DNA of 64,000 bases from Eubacterium sp. (lineage in GTDB: Bacteria > Bacillota > Clostridia > Oscillospirales > Acutalibacteraceae): NCBI GenBank assembly GCA_022511225.1, contig JAFLRZ010000011.1, positions 1-64,000 of the forward strand. The letters run 5' to 3'. The notes beneath the pieces are model-generated. The model saw only the letters and a program-made list of their open reading frames with translations. It did no database searches and was not told the origin of the DNA. A program made the position numbers and the translations under genes. Position 1 is the stretch's first letter, and each line of letters begins with the position of its first letter. Positions 32,566 to 44,673 of this stretch are shown in pieces.

Positions 32566-34161
32566 ATGATAAGAATAAATGAAATCAGACTGTCGCTTGA
32601 CGAGGAGGAAATCACTCTAAGACAAAAGGCAGCAAAAATACTGAAAATTAACGAAAAATACATAGAAAGCTTAACGATATACAAAAAAAGCGTTGATGCA
32701 AGAAAAAAGGATGACGTGCATTTTACGTATTCCGTTGACGTTATTATTACTCTTGACGAGATACAGATTACAAAAAAATGCAAATCAAACAAGGTGCAGA
32801 TAGTTGAGCCGTACAAATATGAGCTTCCCGAAAATAAAAGGGTGAGTGATTACAGACCTGTCGTTGTAGGCTTCGGCCCTGCAGGAATGTTTGCAGGACT
32901 TATTCTTGCGCAATCCGGCTTAAGGCCGATTATTCTCGAAAGAGGCAAGGATGTTGATTCAAGGACAAGGGACGTCAACCGCTTCTGGCAGACCCGCGAG
33001 CTTAACGAGGAGTCAAACGTACAGTTCGGTGAAGGCGGTGCAGGCACGTTTTCGGACGGAAAGCTGACAACGGGAATCAAAAGTCCTTTTATCAAAAAGA
33101 TTTTACAGGAGCTCTATGAAGCAGGTGCTCCCGAGGAGATACTCTATTCCTCAAAGCCTCATATAGGAACAGACAGGCTTGCGATAGTTGTTAAAAATAT
33201 ACGCAAAAAAATAGAATCGCTCGGCGGTGAGGTAAGACTTGAATGCAAGCTTGAAAAGCTAATAGCCGCAAACGGCTTTATTCACGGAATTACTTATTCT
33301 CATAAAAATGAGATAATTGACCTTGAAGCCGACAGCGTTATTATGGCAATCGGCCACAGTGCGCGAGATACCGTTGAAATGCTTTACAATATGGGTGTAG
33401 AAATTATGCAGAAGCCGTTTTCGGTCGGTGCAAGAATTGAGCATCCTCAGAAGCTGATAAACGAAGCACAGTACGGTAAATTTGCAGGGCACAAAAAGCT
33501 TGGTGCCGCTGACTACAAGCTTGCCTGCCATGGACTGCACGAAAGAGGCGCATATACGTTTTGTATGTGCCCCGGAGGAACGGTTGTGGCTGCGGCAAGC
33601 GAAAAGGAATGTGTTATTGTAAACGGAATGAGCTCGCTTGCAAGAGATGGCGAAAATGCGAACTCTGCTCTGCTTGTCGGAATTGAGCCGAAGGATTTTC
33701 CGAGCAGTCATCCGCTTGCAGGAATATATTATCAGCGTGAGATTGAGCACAAGGCTTACGAGCTTGCAGGCAGTAACTACAACGCACCTGCTCAGCTTGT
33801 AGGGGATTTTCTTAAGGGGATTGAGAGCAAGGCACTCGGCAATGTAAATCCTACCTGCCCTACGGGTGTAAGCCTTACAAATCTTGACTACTGCCTGCCT
33901 CAAAGAGTTTCTGCGACTATGAAATCTGCAATTGTGGAAATGGACAAAAAGCTTAACGGCTTTAATCTGTATGATGCCGTGCTCACCGCCCCCGAAACGA
34001 GATCGTCAAGCTCCGTCAGAATACTTCGTGACGATTTACTGCAGTGCAACATAAGAGGTGTTTACCCTTGCGGTGAGGGTGCAGGCTACGCAGGCGGCAT
34101 TATTTCTGCTGCAGTTGACGGAGTAAAGTGCGCGCACGCTGTTCTCGGCGACGAGCATTAA
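32566..34161 (+). CDS. FAD-dependent dehydrogenase, YtfP-like (FAD-utilising)
   Basis: RPVVVGFGPAGMFAGLILAQSGLRPIILERGKDVD; GEGGAGTFSDGKLTTG; PCGEGAGYAGGI. Start moved to MIRINEIRL at 32566. Confidence 0.9.
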   Translation: MIRINEIRLSLDEEEITLRQKAAKILKINEKYIESLTIYKKSVDARKKDDVHFTYSVDVIITLDEIQITKKCKSNKVQIVEPYKYELPENKRVSDYRPVVVGFGPAGMFAGLILAQSGLRPIILERGKDVDSRTRDVNRFWQTRELNEESNVQFGEGGAGTFSDGKLTTGIKSPFIKKILQELYEAGAPEEILYSSKPHIGTDRLAIVVKNIRKKIESLGGEVRLECKLEKLIAANGFIHGITYSHKNEIIDLEADSVIMAIGHSARDTVEMLYNMGVEIMQKPFSVGARIEHPQKLINEAQYGKFAGHKKLGAADYKLACHGLHERGAYTFCMCPGGTVVAAASEKECVIVNGMSSLARDGENANSALLVGIEPKDFPSSHPLAGIYYQREIEHKAYELAGSNYNAPAQLVGDFLKGIESKALGNVNPTCPTGVSLTNLDYCLPQRVSATMKSAIVEMDKKLNGFNLYDAVLTAPETRSSSSVRILRDDLLQCNIRGVYPCGEGAGYAGGIISAAVDGVKCAHAVLGDEH

Positions 34162-34189
34162 TTCACAAGAGTACACTCGGAGAACGATT

Positions 34190-34861
34190 ATGAGAATGAA
34201 AAGAAAGAAAAACCTTGATGAAAGAATAAACGCATCAGGTGACTACCTTACTATAATGAAAAATGACAGCCTTGATTTTAACGATGCGGTCAATGAAAAC
34301 CACGTTATAGATTTCAAAAAGCTTTTCGGCAATGACAATATGGTGTATCTGGAAATAGGAAGCGGAAAAGGTCAGTTCGGCTGTACGTTTGCAAAGCAAA
34401 ATCCTGACAAGAACATTCTGTGTGTTGAGAAAAACAGAAACGTTATGATACTTGCAATTGATATGGCAAGAGCTATGGGACTTAAGAACATACGCTTTAT
34501 GTGCGGTGCTGCCGAATATCTGCCGTCATACGTAGAAAAAGAGAGCATAGAAGAAATTTATCTCAATTTCTCCTGTCCGTTTCCAAAGCACAAGCATATT
34601 GCTCACCGTCTGACTAATCCCCGATTTCTTAATATATACAAGCAGATTTTGAAGCCTTACGGTGTTATTTGTCAGAAAACTGACAATATGCACTTTTTTG
34701 AATATTCTATTGAACAGTTTTCGCAGTGCGGATTCAAGCTCAGCAACATTTCGCTTGATTTGCATAACAGCGATTTTGAAGGAAACATCGTTACCGAATA
34801 TGAGTACAAATTTTCTTCGCAGGGACTTCCTATTTACAGGCTCGAAGCAAGACTTAACTGA
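34190..34861 (+). CDS. trmB: tRNA (guanine-N7)-methyltransferase
   Basis: LEIGSGKGQFGCTFAKQNPDKNILCVEKNRNV; YLNFSCPFPKHKHIAHRLTNPRFL. Confidence 0.93.
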   Translation: MRMKRKKNLDERINASGDYLTIMKNDSLDFNDAVNENHVIDFKKLFGNDNMVYLEIGSGKGQFGCTFAKQNPDKNILCVEKNRNVMILAIDMARAMGLKNIRFMCGAAEYLPSYVEKESIEEIYLNFSCPFPKHKHIAHRLTNPRFLNIYKQILKPYGVICQKTDNMHFFEYSIEQFSQCGFKLSNISLDLHNSDFEGNIVTEYEYKFSSQGLPIYRLEARLN

Positions 34862-34880
34862 TTTACAAAGGAGTTAACGT

Positions 34881-36965
34881 ATGGAAAACTTACTTTACTA
34901 CAAAAAGAAAGCACGGTATTTTGAGCAGGCACTTCCCGTCGGCAACGGCAGAATCGGCGGAATGGTCTACGGCAATCTCAAAAAAGAGCGTATTGCGCTT
35001 AATGAAGATTCATTATGGTCGGGCTATCCGAAAGCACTCGACAAAGAGGATGCTCACGAATATCTTGACGATTTGCGCAAAGCCGTTTTCAGCAAGGATT
35101 ATAAAAAAGCAGAGGATATACTCAACAAGAATATGCACGGTCACTGGTCTGAATCTTATCTGCCATTCGGTGACGTCGAAATCGAATACCACGCAAGAGA
35201 GGGTCTCGGCTACAAGAGAAGTCTTGACTTGGAAAAGGGCATTGCAACAGCCGAAAACAGTATGCTTAAAGAAACCGTATTCGTCAGTCACCCTGCTCAG
35301 CTTATGGTAATTAACATCAAAAGTGAAGTTCCTTTAAGCTACACGATTCGCTTTAAATCTCAGCTTGAGCACAAATGCTACACCGAGGAGGATGCTCTGT
35401 TTATCGAGGGTCAGGCACCTGAAGTATGTATGCCTCCGTATTACCACACAGGCAAAAGCATTGTTCAGGGTGACAAGGGTATGCGTTTTTGCGGCGGTAT
35501 GAAAATCCTTGGCAGCGGATATTTTGAAAAGGACTGCATCAAGGTACAACTTCAATATGAAACCACCGTTATCGTATCTCTTGCAACCTCATATATTGAT
35601 TACAAAAGTATGCCGACTGCAGATGCAAAGGCAAGGGTGCTCGGATATTTTGATAACGTCAAGCCGTACAAGGTGATGCTGAGTGACCATATTGCAGATT
35701 TTTCATCACTTTATAATCGAGTTCATTTTGAGTTAGAGGGCTCAAGAAGTGATTTGCCGACAGATAAAAGAATAAAGAATATGAACAAAAAAGGTGATGA
35801 CTACGGACTTGTTGCTCTGCTTTTCAACTACGGCAGATACCTCACAATCTCTGCATCAAGAGCAGGAACGCAGGCTATGAATCTGCAGGGTATATGGAAC
35901 ACTCATATGAGAGCACCTTGGTCGTCAAATTATACTACTAATATCAACACAGAGATGAACTACTGGTGCACGGACATAACAAACCTCAGTGAATGCTTCG
36001 AGCCGCTTGTTGATTTTGTAAAAAAGCTTGATGAAAACGGAAAAGTTACTGCAAAGGCTTACTACAACTGCAACGGCAGCTGCGCTCACCATAACAGCGA
36101 TATATGGGGAATGTCCCGTCCTGCAGGCGATCCGCTCGGAGAAGCTCATGCGACAAGCTATGCTCCGTGGAATACAGGACTTATCTGGCTTCTCAATCAG
36201 CTTTATGAGCATTATCTTTACACGCTTGATGAGGCTTTTAAGACAGAGCTTATAGAAATGTATAAAAATTCGCTTGCGTTTTTGAACGATTATCTGATTG
36301 AGCATAACGGCGAGCTTGTAAGCTGTCCGTCAATAAGCCCTGAAAACACATTTGCTGACAACGGTGTAAGGTCAAGTGTTACTTATATGAGCTCTATGGA
36401 CAGAGAGCTTATTTATGAATTTTTCGTCAACTGCCGTCAGCTCGGACTTGAAGCGCCTGAAATTAATCAGGTAAATGTTGCTGATGACGGCAGAATACCC
36501 GAGTGGAGCGAGGATTTTGAAGAAACAGAAAAAGAGCACAGGCACGTAAGTCACCTTTACTGCATCTATCCTTCAAGATTTATACAAAGTGAAGAGCTTA
36601 ACAACGCCTGCAAAAAGTCACTTGAAGTAAGAGGATTTGGAGGAACAGGCTGGTCGCTCGGCTGGAAAGTATGCCTTTGGGCAAGGCTTCATGACGGTGA
36701 CAATGCTTTTCGTCTTATAAAGCAACAGTTAAGATATATTTCTCCGGTGGTAAGAGGCGGACAGGGCGGAGGCTCATATCCTAATTTGTTTGACGCTCAT
36801 CCACCATTTCAGATTGACGGCAATTTCGGTGTGTGTGCAGGCATTGCCGAAATGCTCAGAAACGGAGCTCTGCCAAGCGAATGGTCAGGCTCAATCAGCG
36901 GACTGAGAGATTACGGCGGAAAGGATATTTCTTACACCTTCAAAAACGGAACAAGAATAAAATAG
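34881..36965 (+). CDS. Glycoside hydrolase family 95 (alpha-L-fucosidase-like), no signal peptide
   Basis: [76 protein letters not shown]. Confidence 0.93.
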   Translation: MENLLYYKKKARYFEQALPVGNGRIGGMVYGNLKKERIALNEDSLWSGYPKALDKEDAHEYLDDLRKAVFSKDYKKAEDILNKNMHGHWSESYLPFGDVEIEYHAREGLGYKRSLDLEKGIATAENSMLKETVFVSHPAQLMVINIKSEVPLSYTIRFKSQLEHKCYTEEDALFIEGQAPEVCMPPYYHTGKSIVQGDKGMRFCGGMKILGSGYFEKDCIKVQLQYETTVIVSLATSYIDYKSMPTADAKARVLGYFDNVKPYKVMLSDHIADFSSLYNRVHFELEGSRSDLPTDKRIKNMNKKGDDYGLVALLFNYGRYLTISASRAGTQAMNLQGIWNTHMRAPWSSNYTTNINTEMNYWCTDITNLSECFEPLVDFVKKLDENGKVTAKAYYNCNGSCAHHNSDIWGMSRPAGDPLGEAHATSYAPWNTGLIWLLNQLYEHYLYTLDEAFKTELIEMYKNSLAFLNDYLIEHNGELVSCPSISPENTFADNGVRSSVTYMSSMDRELIYEFFVNCRQLGLEAPEINQVNVADDGRIPEWSEDFEETEKEHRHVSHLYCIYPSRFIQSEELNNACKKSLEVRGFGGTGWSLGWKVCLWARLHDGDNAFRLIKQQLRYISPVVRGGQGGGSYPNLFDAHPPFQIDGNFGVCAGIAEMLRNGALPSEWSGSISGLRDYGGKDISYTFKNGTRIK

Positions 36966-36967
36966 TT

Positions 36968-36995
36968 AAAAGCCGAGAGATAAAACTCTCGGCTT
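36968..36995 (+). terminator. Terminator between convergent genes
   Basis: AAAGCCGAGAG ataaaa CTCTCGGCTTT. Confidence 0.75.
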
Positions 36996-37004
36996 TGCCA
37001 TTTA

Positions 37005-39074
37005 TTATTTAGTTGGTAATTTTACCTTTGCTTTGAACAAATCACCGTCGATTGTAATTTCAAGATTTCCGTTCTGAAGCTTTGCAAGCTCCTTTGCTAT
37101 TGAGAGTCCGAGACCGTTGCCCTCCTGATTTCGTGACTTGTCACCGCGGACAAAGCGCTCGGTAAGCTCGTCTGCCGATATATCAAGCGGCTGCGCAGAA
37201 ACGTTCTTTATTTCAAATACGCCAAAGCCGTTCTCGTTGTAAACGTCAACGTATACTCGTGATGCCTTTGCACTGTACTTTCTTGCATTTGAAAGCAGAT
37301 TCCCTATAATTCTATACGTCTTTGAACCATCGGCAATTACGATATGAGGCTCGTTTTGGGGCTTAACAACAAGGCTGAGTCCTGCCTTATTAAACTCATC
37401 CTGCTCCTCAACAGTTGCCTGCAAACAAAGCTCGGAAAGATTTATCGGCGCAAGGTTTACCGTAACGTTACCGCTCGTAACCTTTGACGCTTCAATCAAA
37501 TCCTCAATAAGTCTTTTCAGCTTTGCGCTCTTGTCCTCAAGCACGCCTAAATAATTTTTTGCCTTATCGTCCTGAATGTCGCATTTTGAAAGGAGATCGA
37601 CATAGTTGATAATTGAGGTAAGCGGTGTCTTTAAATCGTGCGATACGTTTGTCACAAGCTCTGTTCTGAGGCGCTCGTCCTTTACTGCCTGAGCAACTGC
37701 ATTTCTTAGCTCTTCATTCGTAAACTGCATACTCTTAACAAGCTCTTTTAGCATCGGCGGAAGAGAATCAATATCCCCCTCAAAATCCTTATGCTCAATC
37801 ATATGATCGGCAACATCGTCAAGATTTTCAATGTATTTCATCGAAAGGATAACTGCCGCCGTGTTGAAGGCGATAAATAAAAGCATTGCAATAAAGAGAG
37901 GTATACCGTTCCATTCAAACATAAACGAAATACCAAAGGCTATAAATAAAAGCAGAATAAAATTAATGAAGAAATATCCTATAAGAAGAATTATCGTATT
38001 TCTTCTGACAGCTTTGGGTCTGTATCTTAATGCTCTTACAAGGCGTTTACCGTTCTTTTTTATGCGTTTGAATATCAGCTTGTTAAGCTTGATATATGGA
38101 TAAACAATCCAAAAGGTAAGGAGGAATTTATAGAATTTTCTGTCACTTCTTATGCTTCTGACAACTGATGCTGACAGCTCCATAAGGAGTAACCAGACTA
38201 CAGCGGCGAACAGAAGAATTACTTTTATGCCATACCACGCAGGGAAGGTAAATTCATCGAATGCAATGACCATAAGACATCCTGCACCGAAGCCGAGTCC
38301 GCCCGATATAGCGAGATGAAGTCCCAACGGAACGTAATCAATAAACGCAAGCTTTGCCTTATCGTAACTATTCTTCTTTCCTGTTACAGTAAGATAGGCA
38401 ATTCCAAAAACAAAGGTCAGTACAAACAGAATGACTGCAAACACGATATAAGTATTAATTCCGTCATAATAATTTACTGCCGTATCATAATAATTTCTGG
38501 CTGCGATATAATCGTCGTAAGTCTCCAGCTTTTCTATAATATTCCCGTTATCATATACGGAAAAATCAAAGTAAACATAAAGCACGTCAAACTCATTAAA
38601 CCAGCTATAATCCTTGAGGTAGGAAATGAAATTATCACTGAAGCCGCTTGAAGAAAGCTTACCTTTTTCAATAACAAGATAAACATCATGCTCCTTTGCC
38701 GCTTGTGAAGTAAAGCTTACGTTTTCATAATGAGAATAAACGTCATAAACGTATTCTTTACTGCTCACACCATCCATCTCTGCATAAACCTTTATGCTTT
38801 TACAGAAAAGAGATTCTTGAAAATAGTCTTCTTCCCCGTTTTGCGCTTTCAAGTTCCCATAAATAGTATTTATATCTCTTACAAAAGACCATCTGAAAGC
38901 ACTGCTGTCTGTAAATGAGGCGCTCTTTTCACGACTGTTTTCCATAAAATAGTCGTAGCTTGCAAACATATTTACCACTAAGTTTACACACGACAGCATC
39001 GTTATAAAGCAAAGCGCAAGACAAATAAACTTGCCTATTTTAGAATACTTAAAGCTTTTCACATTTGTATCCAA
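37005..39074 (-). CDS. Membrane sensor histidine kinase
   Basis: Extracytoplasmic N-domain, multiple TMs, HisKA VTNVSHDLKTPLTSIINYVDLL, HATPase GNLLSNARKYS...EGNGLGLSIAKELA. Confidence 0.95.
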   Translation of the reverse strand: MDTNVKSFKYSKIGKFICLALCFITMLSCVNLVVNMFASYDYFMENSREKSASFTDSSAFRWSFVRDINTIYGNLKAQNGEEDYFQESLFCKSIKVYAEMDGVSSKEYVYDVYSHYENVSFTSQAAKEHDVYLVIEKGKLSSSGFSDNFISYLKDYSWFNEFDVLYVYFDFSVYDNGNIIEKLETYDDYIAARNYYDTAVNYYDGINTYIVFAVILFVLTFVFGIAYLTVTGKKNSYDKAKLAFIDYVPLGLHLAISGGLGFGAGCLMVIAFDEFTFPAWYGIKVILLFAAVVWLLLMELSASVVRSIRSDRKFYKFLLTFWIVYPYIKLNKLIFKRIKKNGKRLVRALRYRPKAVRRNTIILLIGYFFINFILLLFIAFGISFMFEWNGIPLFIAMLLFIAFNTAAVILSMKYIENLDDVADHMIEHKDFEGDIDSLPPMLKELVKSMQFTNEELRNAVAQAVKDERLRTELVTNVSHDLKTPLTSIINYVDLLSKCDIQDDKAKNYLGVLEDKSAKLKRLIEDLIEASKVTSGNVTVNLAPINLSELCLQATVEEQDEFNKAGLSLVVKPQNEPHIVIADGSKTYRIIGNLLSNARKYSAKASRVYVDVYNENGFGVFEIKNVSAQPLDISADELTERFVRGDKSRNQEGNGLGLSIAKELAKLQNGNLEITIDGDLFKAKVKLPTK

Positions 39075-39738
39075 GTCCGTATACCACCTTAATATATTTC
39101 GGATCCTTTGGGTTGATTTCTATTTTTTCACGGAGATTTCTGATATGAACCGTAACAGTTTTTTCGCTTGAATACGAAGGCTCATTCCATACTGCCTCGT
39201 AAATCTGGGAGGAAGAGAGAACTCTGCCCATATTTTTCATAAGATATTCGAGTATCTTGTATTCCATAGCAGTAAGTCTGACACTCTCACCGTCAACAGT
39301 AACGCCCTTTGTGTCTGTATCAAGGACTATTCCGCCTGTTACAAGCTGGCTTGCCTTAATTTCAAAGCTTCCGAGGGTAACGTACCGCCTTATCTGCGAA
39401 TTGACTCTTGCCACAAGCTCAAGAGGATTAAAGGGCTTTGTTACGTAATCATCGGCGCCGAAGCCAAGCCCTGCAATTTTGTCTGTATCCTCACTCTTTG
39501 CCGAGAGAAGTATGATAGGAAAATTATACTTCTCTCTTATTTTGAGCGTAGTTTTAAGTCCGTCAAGTTGAGGCATCATAATGTCAAGCACTACACAGTG
39601 AATTTCGTTTGACTCGATTTTTTTAAGTGCGTCAATTCCGTCAACGGCAGTTATGACGTTATAGCCTGCATTGTCAAGATAGATACGAAGTGACTCGAGG
39701 ATAGCCTCGTCATCATCGCAAACCAAAACTGTTTTCAT
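39049..39738 (-). CDS. OmpR-family response regulator
   Basis: VLVCDDDEAILESL receiver, VLDIMMPQLDGL, winged HTH C-domain; overlaps the HK start. Confidence 0.96.
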   Translation of the reverse strand: MKTVLVCDDDEAILESLRIYLDNAGYNVITAVDGIDALKKIESNEIHCVVLDIMMPQLDGLKTTLKIREKYNFPIILLSAKSEDTDKIAGLGFGADDYVTKPFNPLELVARVNSQIRRYVTLGSFEIKASQLVTGGIVLDTDTKGVTVDGESVRLTAMEYKILEYLMKNMGRVLSSSQIYEAVWNEPSYSSEKTVTVHIRNLREKIEINPKDPKYIKVVYGLGYKCEKL

Positions 39739-39827
39739 AAAAAATCTCCTAACCCTTTATCCGATATACACATTAAAGCATATCTTGTCAAATACAAAAT
39801 CAAGAAAAAGTAAAAACAAAATAAAGA

Positions 39828-40400
39828 TTATATCTCAATACCCAGCTCTTCTATTTTTTCTCTCACCTTCAGCCAGTCACCGAAGGCAAGCTCCTTGTTA
39901 TTAGGATTGCGCAAAATTGCCGCAGGATGATACGTGCCCATAAACAGAGTGCCGTTTTTATCAATAAATTCACCGTGCTGCTTAGTAACCCTGAAATCCT
40001 TGTCGATAAGCCTCTGAGCAGAAATTCTGCCGACGCAGATAACAATTTTTGGACGTATAATCTTAAACTGCTCACGAAGCCACTTTATACATAAGTCCTG
40101 CTCCTCAGGCTTAGGATCTCTGTTCTTCGGCGGACGGCACTTAACCATATTGGCAATATAAACATTTTTATCCCTTGAAAGGTCTATGCTTGCAAGGAAT
40201 TTGTCAAGAAGCTGTCCCGATCTGCCGACAAACGGCTGACCCTGCAAGTCCTCATTTTCTCCCGGTCCTTCGCCGATAAGCATAATATCGGCATCCTTTT
40301 TTCCTATACCGAAAACTACGTTCGTTCTGCCCTCACAAAGCTCGCAGGCAGTACAGTCTTTGCATTTCATTTCAAGTTCATCTAAAGTCATTTTCATCAC
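39828..40400 (-). CDS. Family 4 type uracil-DNA glycosylase (Fe-S)
   Basis: CTACELCEGRTNVVFGIG; GEGPGENEDLQGQPFVGRSGQLLD; NMVKCRPPKNRDP; GTYHPAAILRN. Confidence 0.93.
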   Translation of the reverse strand: MMKMTLDELEMKCKDCTACELCEGRTNVVFGIGKKDADIMLIGEGPGENEDLQGQPFVGRSGQLLDKFLASIDLSRDKNVYIANMVKCRPPKNRDPKPEEQDLCIKWLREQFKIIRPKIVICVGRISAQRLIDKDFRVTKQHGEFIDKNGTLFMGTYHPAAILRNPNNKELAFGDWLKVREKIEELGIEI

Positions 40401-40512
40401 CCTTTATAAATATTAAAAACATTATATCAAATTAGGTGTTGAAATACAAACAAATATGGTATAAAATATCTGCGTAACATTTAATTTATACTAATTATTA
40501 AGGAGAAGAATT

Positions 40513-41094
40513 ATGGAAAATCAGGTTTTAGTAGAAATTTCAGCAAGACACGTTCACGTGTCAAAGGAAGATCTTGAAACTCTCTTCGGCGCAGGCTATG
40601 AGCTTACGGTTAAAAAGGAGCTTTCACAGCCGGGTCAGTATGCTTGCGAGGAAAGGGTTAAGGTTGTAGGAACAAAGGGTGAATTCCCTGCTGTTTCAAT
40701 TCTCGGCCCTTGCAGAAACGCAACTCAGGTTGAGCTTTCTCTCACAGATGCCCGTTCAATCGGTGTTCAGGCTCCTGTTCGTGAGAGCGGTGATATTGCC
40801 GGCTCAGGTGCGTGCAAGCTTGTCGGTCCTGCAGGCGAGGTTGAGCTTACTGAGGGTGTAATCGCAGCAAAAAGACATATTCACGCAACTACTGCTGATG
40901 CTGAGAAGATGGGACTTGAAAACGGCGAAATCGTATGCGTTGAGATTCCGACAGCAAACGGCAGAAGCCTCACCTTTGGCGACGTTGTAGTTCGTGTATC
41001 AGACAGCTATGCACTTGCTATGCACATTGATACCGACGAGGCAAATGCTGCAGGCATGGCTCCGAATTCAATGGGTACGGTAATTAAGAAGTAA
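40513..41094 (+). CDS. Phosphate propanoyltransferase-like protein (PduL family)
   Basis: VEISARHVHVSKEDLETLFG; ILGPCRNATQVELSLTDAR; VIAAKRHIHATTADAEKMG; ALAMHIDTDEANAAG. Confidence 0.92.
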   Translation: MENQVLVEISARHVHVSKEDLETLFGAGYELTVKKELSQPGQYACEERVKVVGTKGEFPAVSILGPCRNATQVELSLTDARSIGVQAPVRESGDIAGSGACKLVGPAGEVELTEGVIAAKRHIHATTADAEKMGLENGEIVCVEIPTANGRSLTFGDVVVRVSDSYALAMHIDTDEANAAGMAPNSMGTVIKK

Positions 41095-41113
41095 TAAATA
41101 TACACTACAGAAA

Positions 41114-41206
41114 TCAGAACGGGAGGATAATATCCTCCCCTACAAGCAAACAATAACACTTTTGTTATATCGTAGGGGAGGCAATCTGCCTCCCGCAATA
41201 ATTGTG
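41114..41206. repeat. GGGAGG/CCTCCC palindromic intergenic repeat cluster
   Basis: AACGGGAGGATAATATCCTCCCCTACAA ... GTAGGGGAGGCAATCTGCCTCCCGC; highly similar at 50.27-50.34 kb. Confidence 0.8.
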
Positions 41207-41221
41207 ATAAAAATAATTACA

Positions 41222-41247
41222 GGCAGTCCTGAAAATTCAGGACTGCC
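41222..41247. terminator. Hairpin between pduL-like gene and gdhA
   Basis: GGCAGTCCTGAAAATTCAGGACTGCC perfect palindrome followed by CGTTTTAATTTTA. Confidence 0.7.
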
Positions 41248-41277
41248 CGTTTTAATTTTATATTTGCTTATTATGAA

Positions 41278-42621
<1,344 letters not shown>

Positions 42622-42828
42622 CTAATTAATATAGTTTGTAATAACATCAGCAAAAATGCACCCTCTTATGAAACAAGATGCATTTAAGCTGTGGGTAATT
42701 ATAACACCACAAGATTATATTGTCAACACTTGTTGTATATATATTCGTATTTAGTGTATTAATATGCATAATAACGTATATTTTAAAAAAATATACAGGA
42801 GGCAGATAGCCTCCCGTTAAAATTTCTA

Positions 42829-43548
42829 TTACATATTATCTGTAAGAAGCATAATTGCCGTTAAAGCCGCAACCGGCGCCGTTTGTGTACGCAGTATTCT
42901 TGCACCAAGGCTTGCAACAACACCACCGTTATTCTTAATCAGCTCAACCTCCGACTCTTCAAATCCGCCTTCCGGACCAATATAAATCGAAACGCTGTCA
43001 ACGTCACTCGGAATTACTGTATTCAGACTTTCGCCGCCGCCCTCATAAAAAAGGATTTTGAGCACAGCCGTATCATTCTTTACTGCGTTTTCAAGCGAGG
43101 TCATATTATTTATTGCAGGCACGATTCCTCTGCCGCTCTGCTGAGCCGCCTCAAGCGCAATCTTCTGATACCTTGCGTTTTTCTTTTTGGCAGATTTTTC
43201 GTCAGGTCGGCTGACACTTCTGTGAGTAAGCGTAGGCGTTATCTCATAAATACCGAGCTCGGTACACTTCTGGATAATATCCTCCATCTTGTCGCCCTTC
43301 GGCACTCCCTGATAAAGACTGACTTTAACGCTCGGCTCGCAGTTGCTTGCCTGCTTATAGCATACGGTGAGGATGACTGACTCGGCATCTATCTCATCAA
43401 TCATACAGCCGTAGTCAAAGCCGTCACCGCACGCAAGAGTGAGCATATCGCCGACTCTCATTCTAAGCGACTTCGCAATATGACGCGACTGCTCCTTGTC
43501 AAGAACTATTCTGTTTTCAGGTATAAAATCAACAAAAAGCTTCTGCAT
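42829..43548 (-). CDS. rsmE: 16S rRNA (uracil1498-N3)-methyltransferase
   Basis: QSRHIAKSLRMRVGD; YIGPEGGFEESEVELIKNNGGVVASLGARILRTQTAPVAAL. Confidence 0.94.
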   Translation of the reverse strand: MQKLFVDFIPENRIVLDKEQSRHIAKSLRMRVGDMLTLACGDGFDYGCMIDEIDAESVILTVCYKQASNCEPSVKVSLYQGVPKGDKMEDIIQKCTELGIYEITPTLTHRSVSRPDEKSAKKKNARYQKIALEAAQQSGRGIVPAINNMTSLENAVKNDTAVLKILFYEGGGESLNTVIPSDVDSVSIYIGPEGGFEESEVELIKNNGGVVASLGARILRTQTAPVAALTAIMLLTDNM

Positions 43549-43671
43549 AATTACTTAGTTTAATACCTTTCCAATTTTGCCACAAGTGAGTTCAACAGCA
43601 TTTACTGCAGTATGCAAATCTTTCGAAATAACATTTGCATAAGTAAAATTAGTTATCTAATGTACTATCAA

Positions 43672-44112
43672 TTAAAATCCATTCCTTATCACAAAATATA
43701 TTCCGATAACAAACAAAATAAGTATCGTGAGTAAAAACAATTTAGGTAGTAATTTTTTATTATCTTTTATATTTATTGATAGCTTAGAAATAAGTGCAAA
43801 TAATGCTGTAATAATTAATGCTATTATTAAAAAAGCACCAATAAAATTTTCAAAATATGTATTCTTTAACGCTATATTAATAAAAAAACCTACGATTCCC
43901 AAAAAAGAAATAATGATATTAACAAAGTTAAATATCCATAAAAATTTATTTGAAATGGAAAACGAATCTAAAAATAGTAACCTAACAAAAAAATTTTTAT
44001 TTTTATTTCGTTTTTCGTGATTAGTCAGTTTTTCATCAATATATTTCAAATTATAGATATGGAATGAAGCAAAATTACAAAAGAACAATAAAATCGAAAC
44101 AATTAAAAGCAT
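43672..44112 (-). CDS. Hypothetical membrane protein
   Basis: 146 aa, four hydrophobic segments; AT-rich. Confidence 0.45.
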   Translation of the reverse strand: MLLIVSILLFFCNFASFHIYNLKYIDEKLTNHEKRNKNKNFFVRLLFLDSFSISNKFLWIFNFVNIIISFLGIVGFFINIALKNTYFENFIGAFLIIALIITALFALISKLSINIKDNKKLLPKLFLLTILILFVIGIYFVIRNGF

Positions 44113-44215
44113 TGCCTAAGCACCTAATTTTGTGTTTTTTAATTCAAACGATACAGCAAACTGTACAAAGAAACAAAGCATGAGACAGGGGCTACACCCT
44201 GTCCCATATATCGTA

Positions 44216-44632
44216 TTAAATCAAATATGGCACAATATCTAATATAAAAACAACAACTGAAACAAATATAGCTAAAATATAACGAGCCTTTTTATATTTT
44301 GTTATCTTTTCTTCTTCAACTTTGCCCGTTGTTAAATAATGATTAAACCAAAGATACAATGCTATTCCTATTGCTAACACTAAAGAAAGTAAAATTATTG
44401 TTGTAGCAAAAACTATATTACTCTTAAACCATACTGCTGAAGCTACAAAGCAAAGAACGATAAAACATGTCAACAAGCCTATATAGTGGAATTTGAATTT
44501 TATTGCCCACGCTCCTTCGCTATAATAATTCTTTTTAATACATATAGCTTTGTATACCATCAATATAACCCATAAAACGGATATTAATATTGATAATATA
44601 CAAATTGAATTGTTTAACATATTTTCAGCCAT
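44216..44632 (-). CDS. Hypothetical membrane protein
   Basis: 138 aa, four predicted TM segments. Confidence 0.5.
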   Translation of the reverse strand: MAENMLNNSICILSILISVLWVILMVYKAICIKKNYYSEGAWAIKFKFHYIGLLTCFIVLCFVASAVWFKSNIVFATTIILLSLVLAIGIALYLWFNHYLTTGKVEEEKITKYKKARYILAIFVSVVVFILDIVPYLI

Positions 44633-44673
44633 AGTTTATATCCATTTACGCTACGATTTTCTTAAGTGAAATT

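Noticed and set aside
33259-33903. 214-aa minus-strand ORF
   Set aside because: Antisense to the YtfP-like FAD dehydrogenase; composition typical of shadow ORFs
44165-44215. GACAGGGgctacaCCCTGTC palindrome as another member of the GGGAGG repeat family
   Set aside because: Stem sequence differs from the other copies; could be a simple terminator or unrelated short repeat, so not merged
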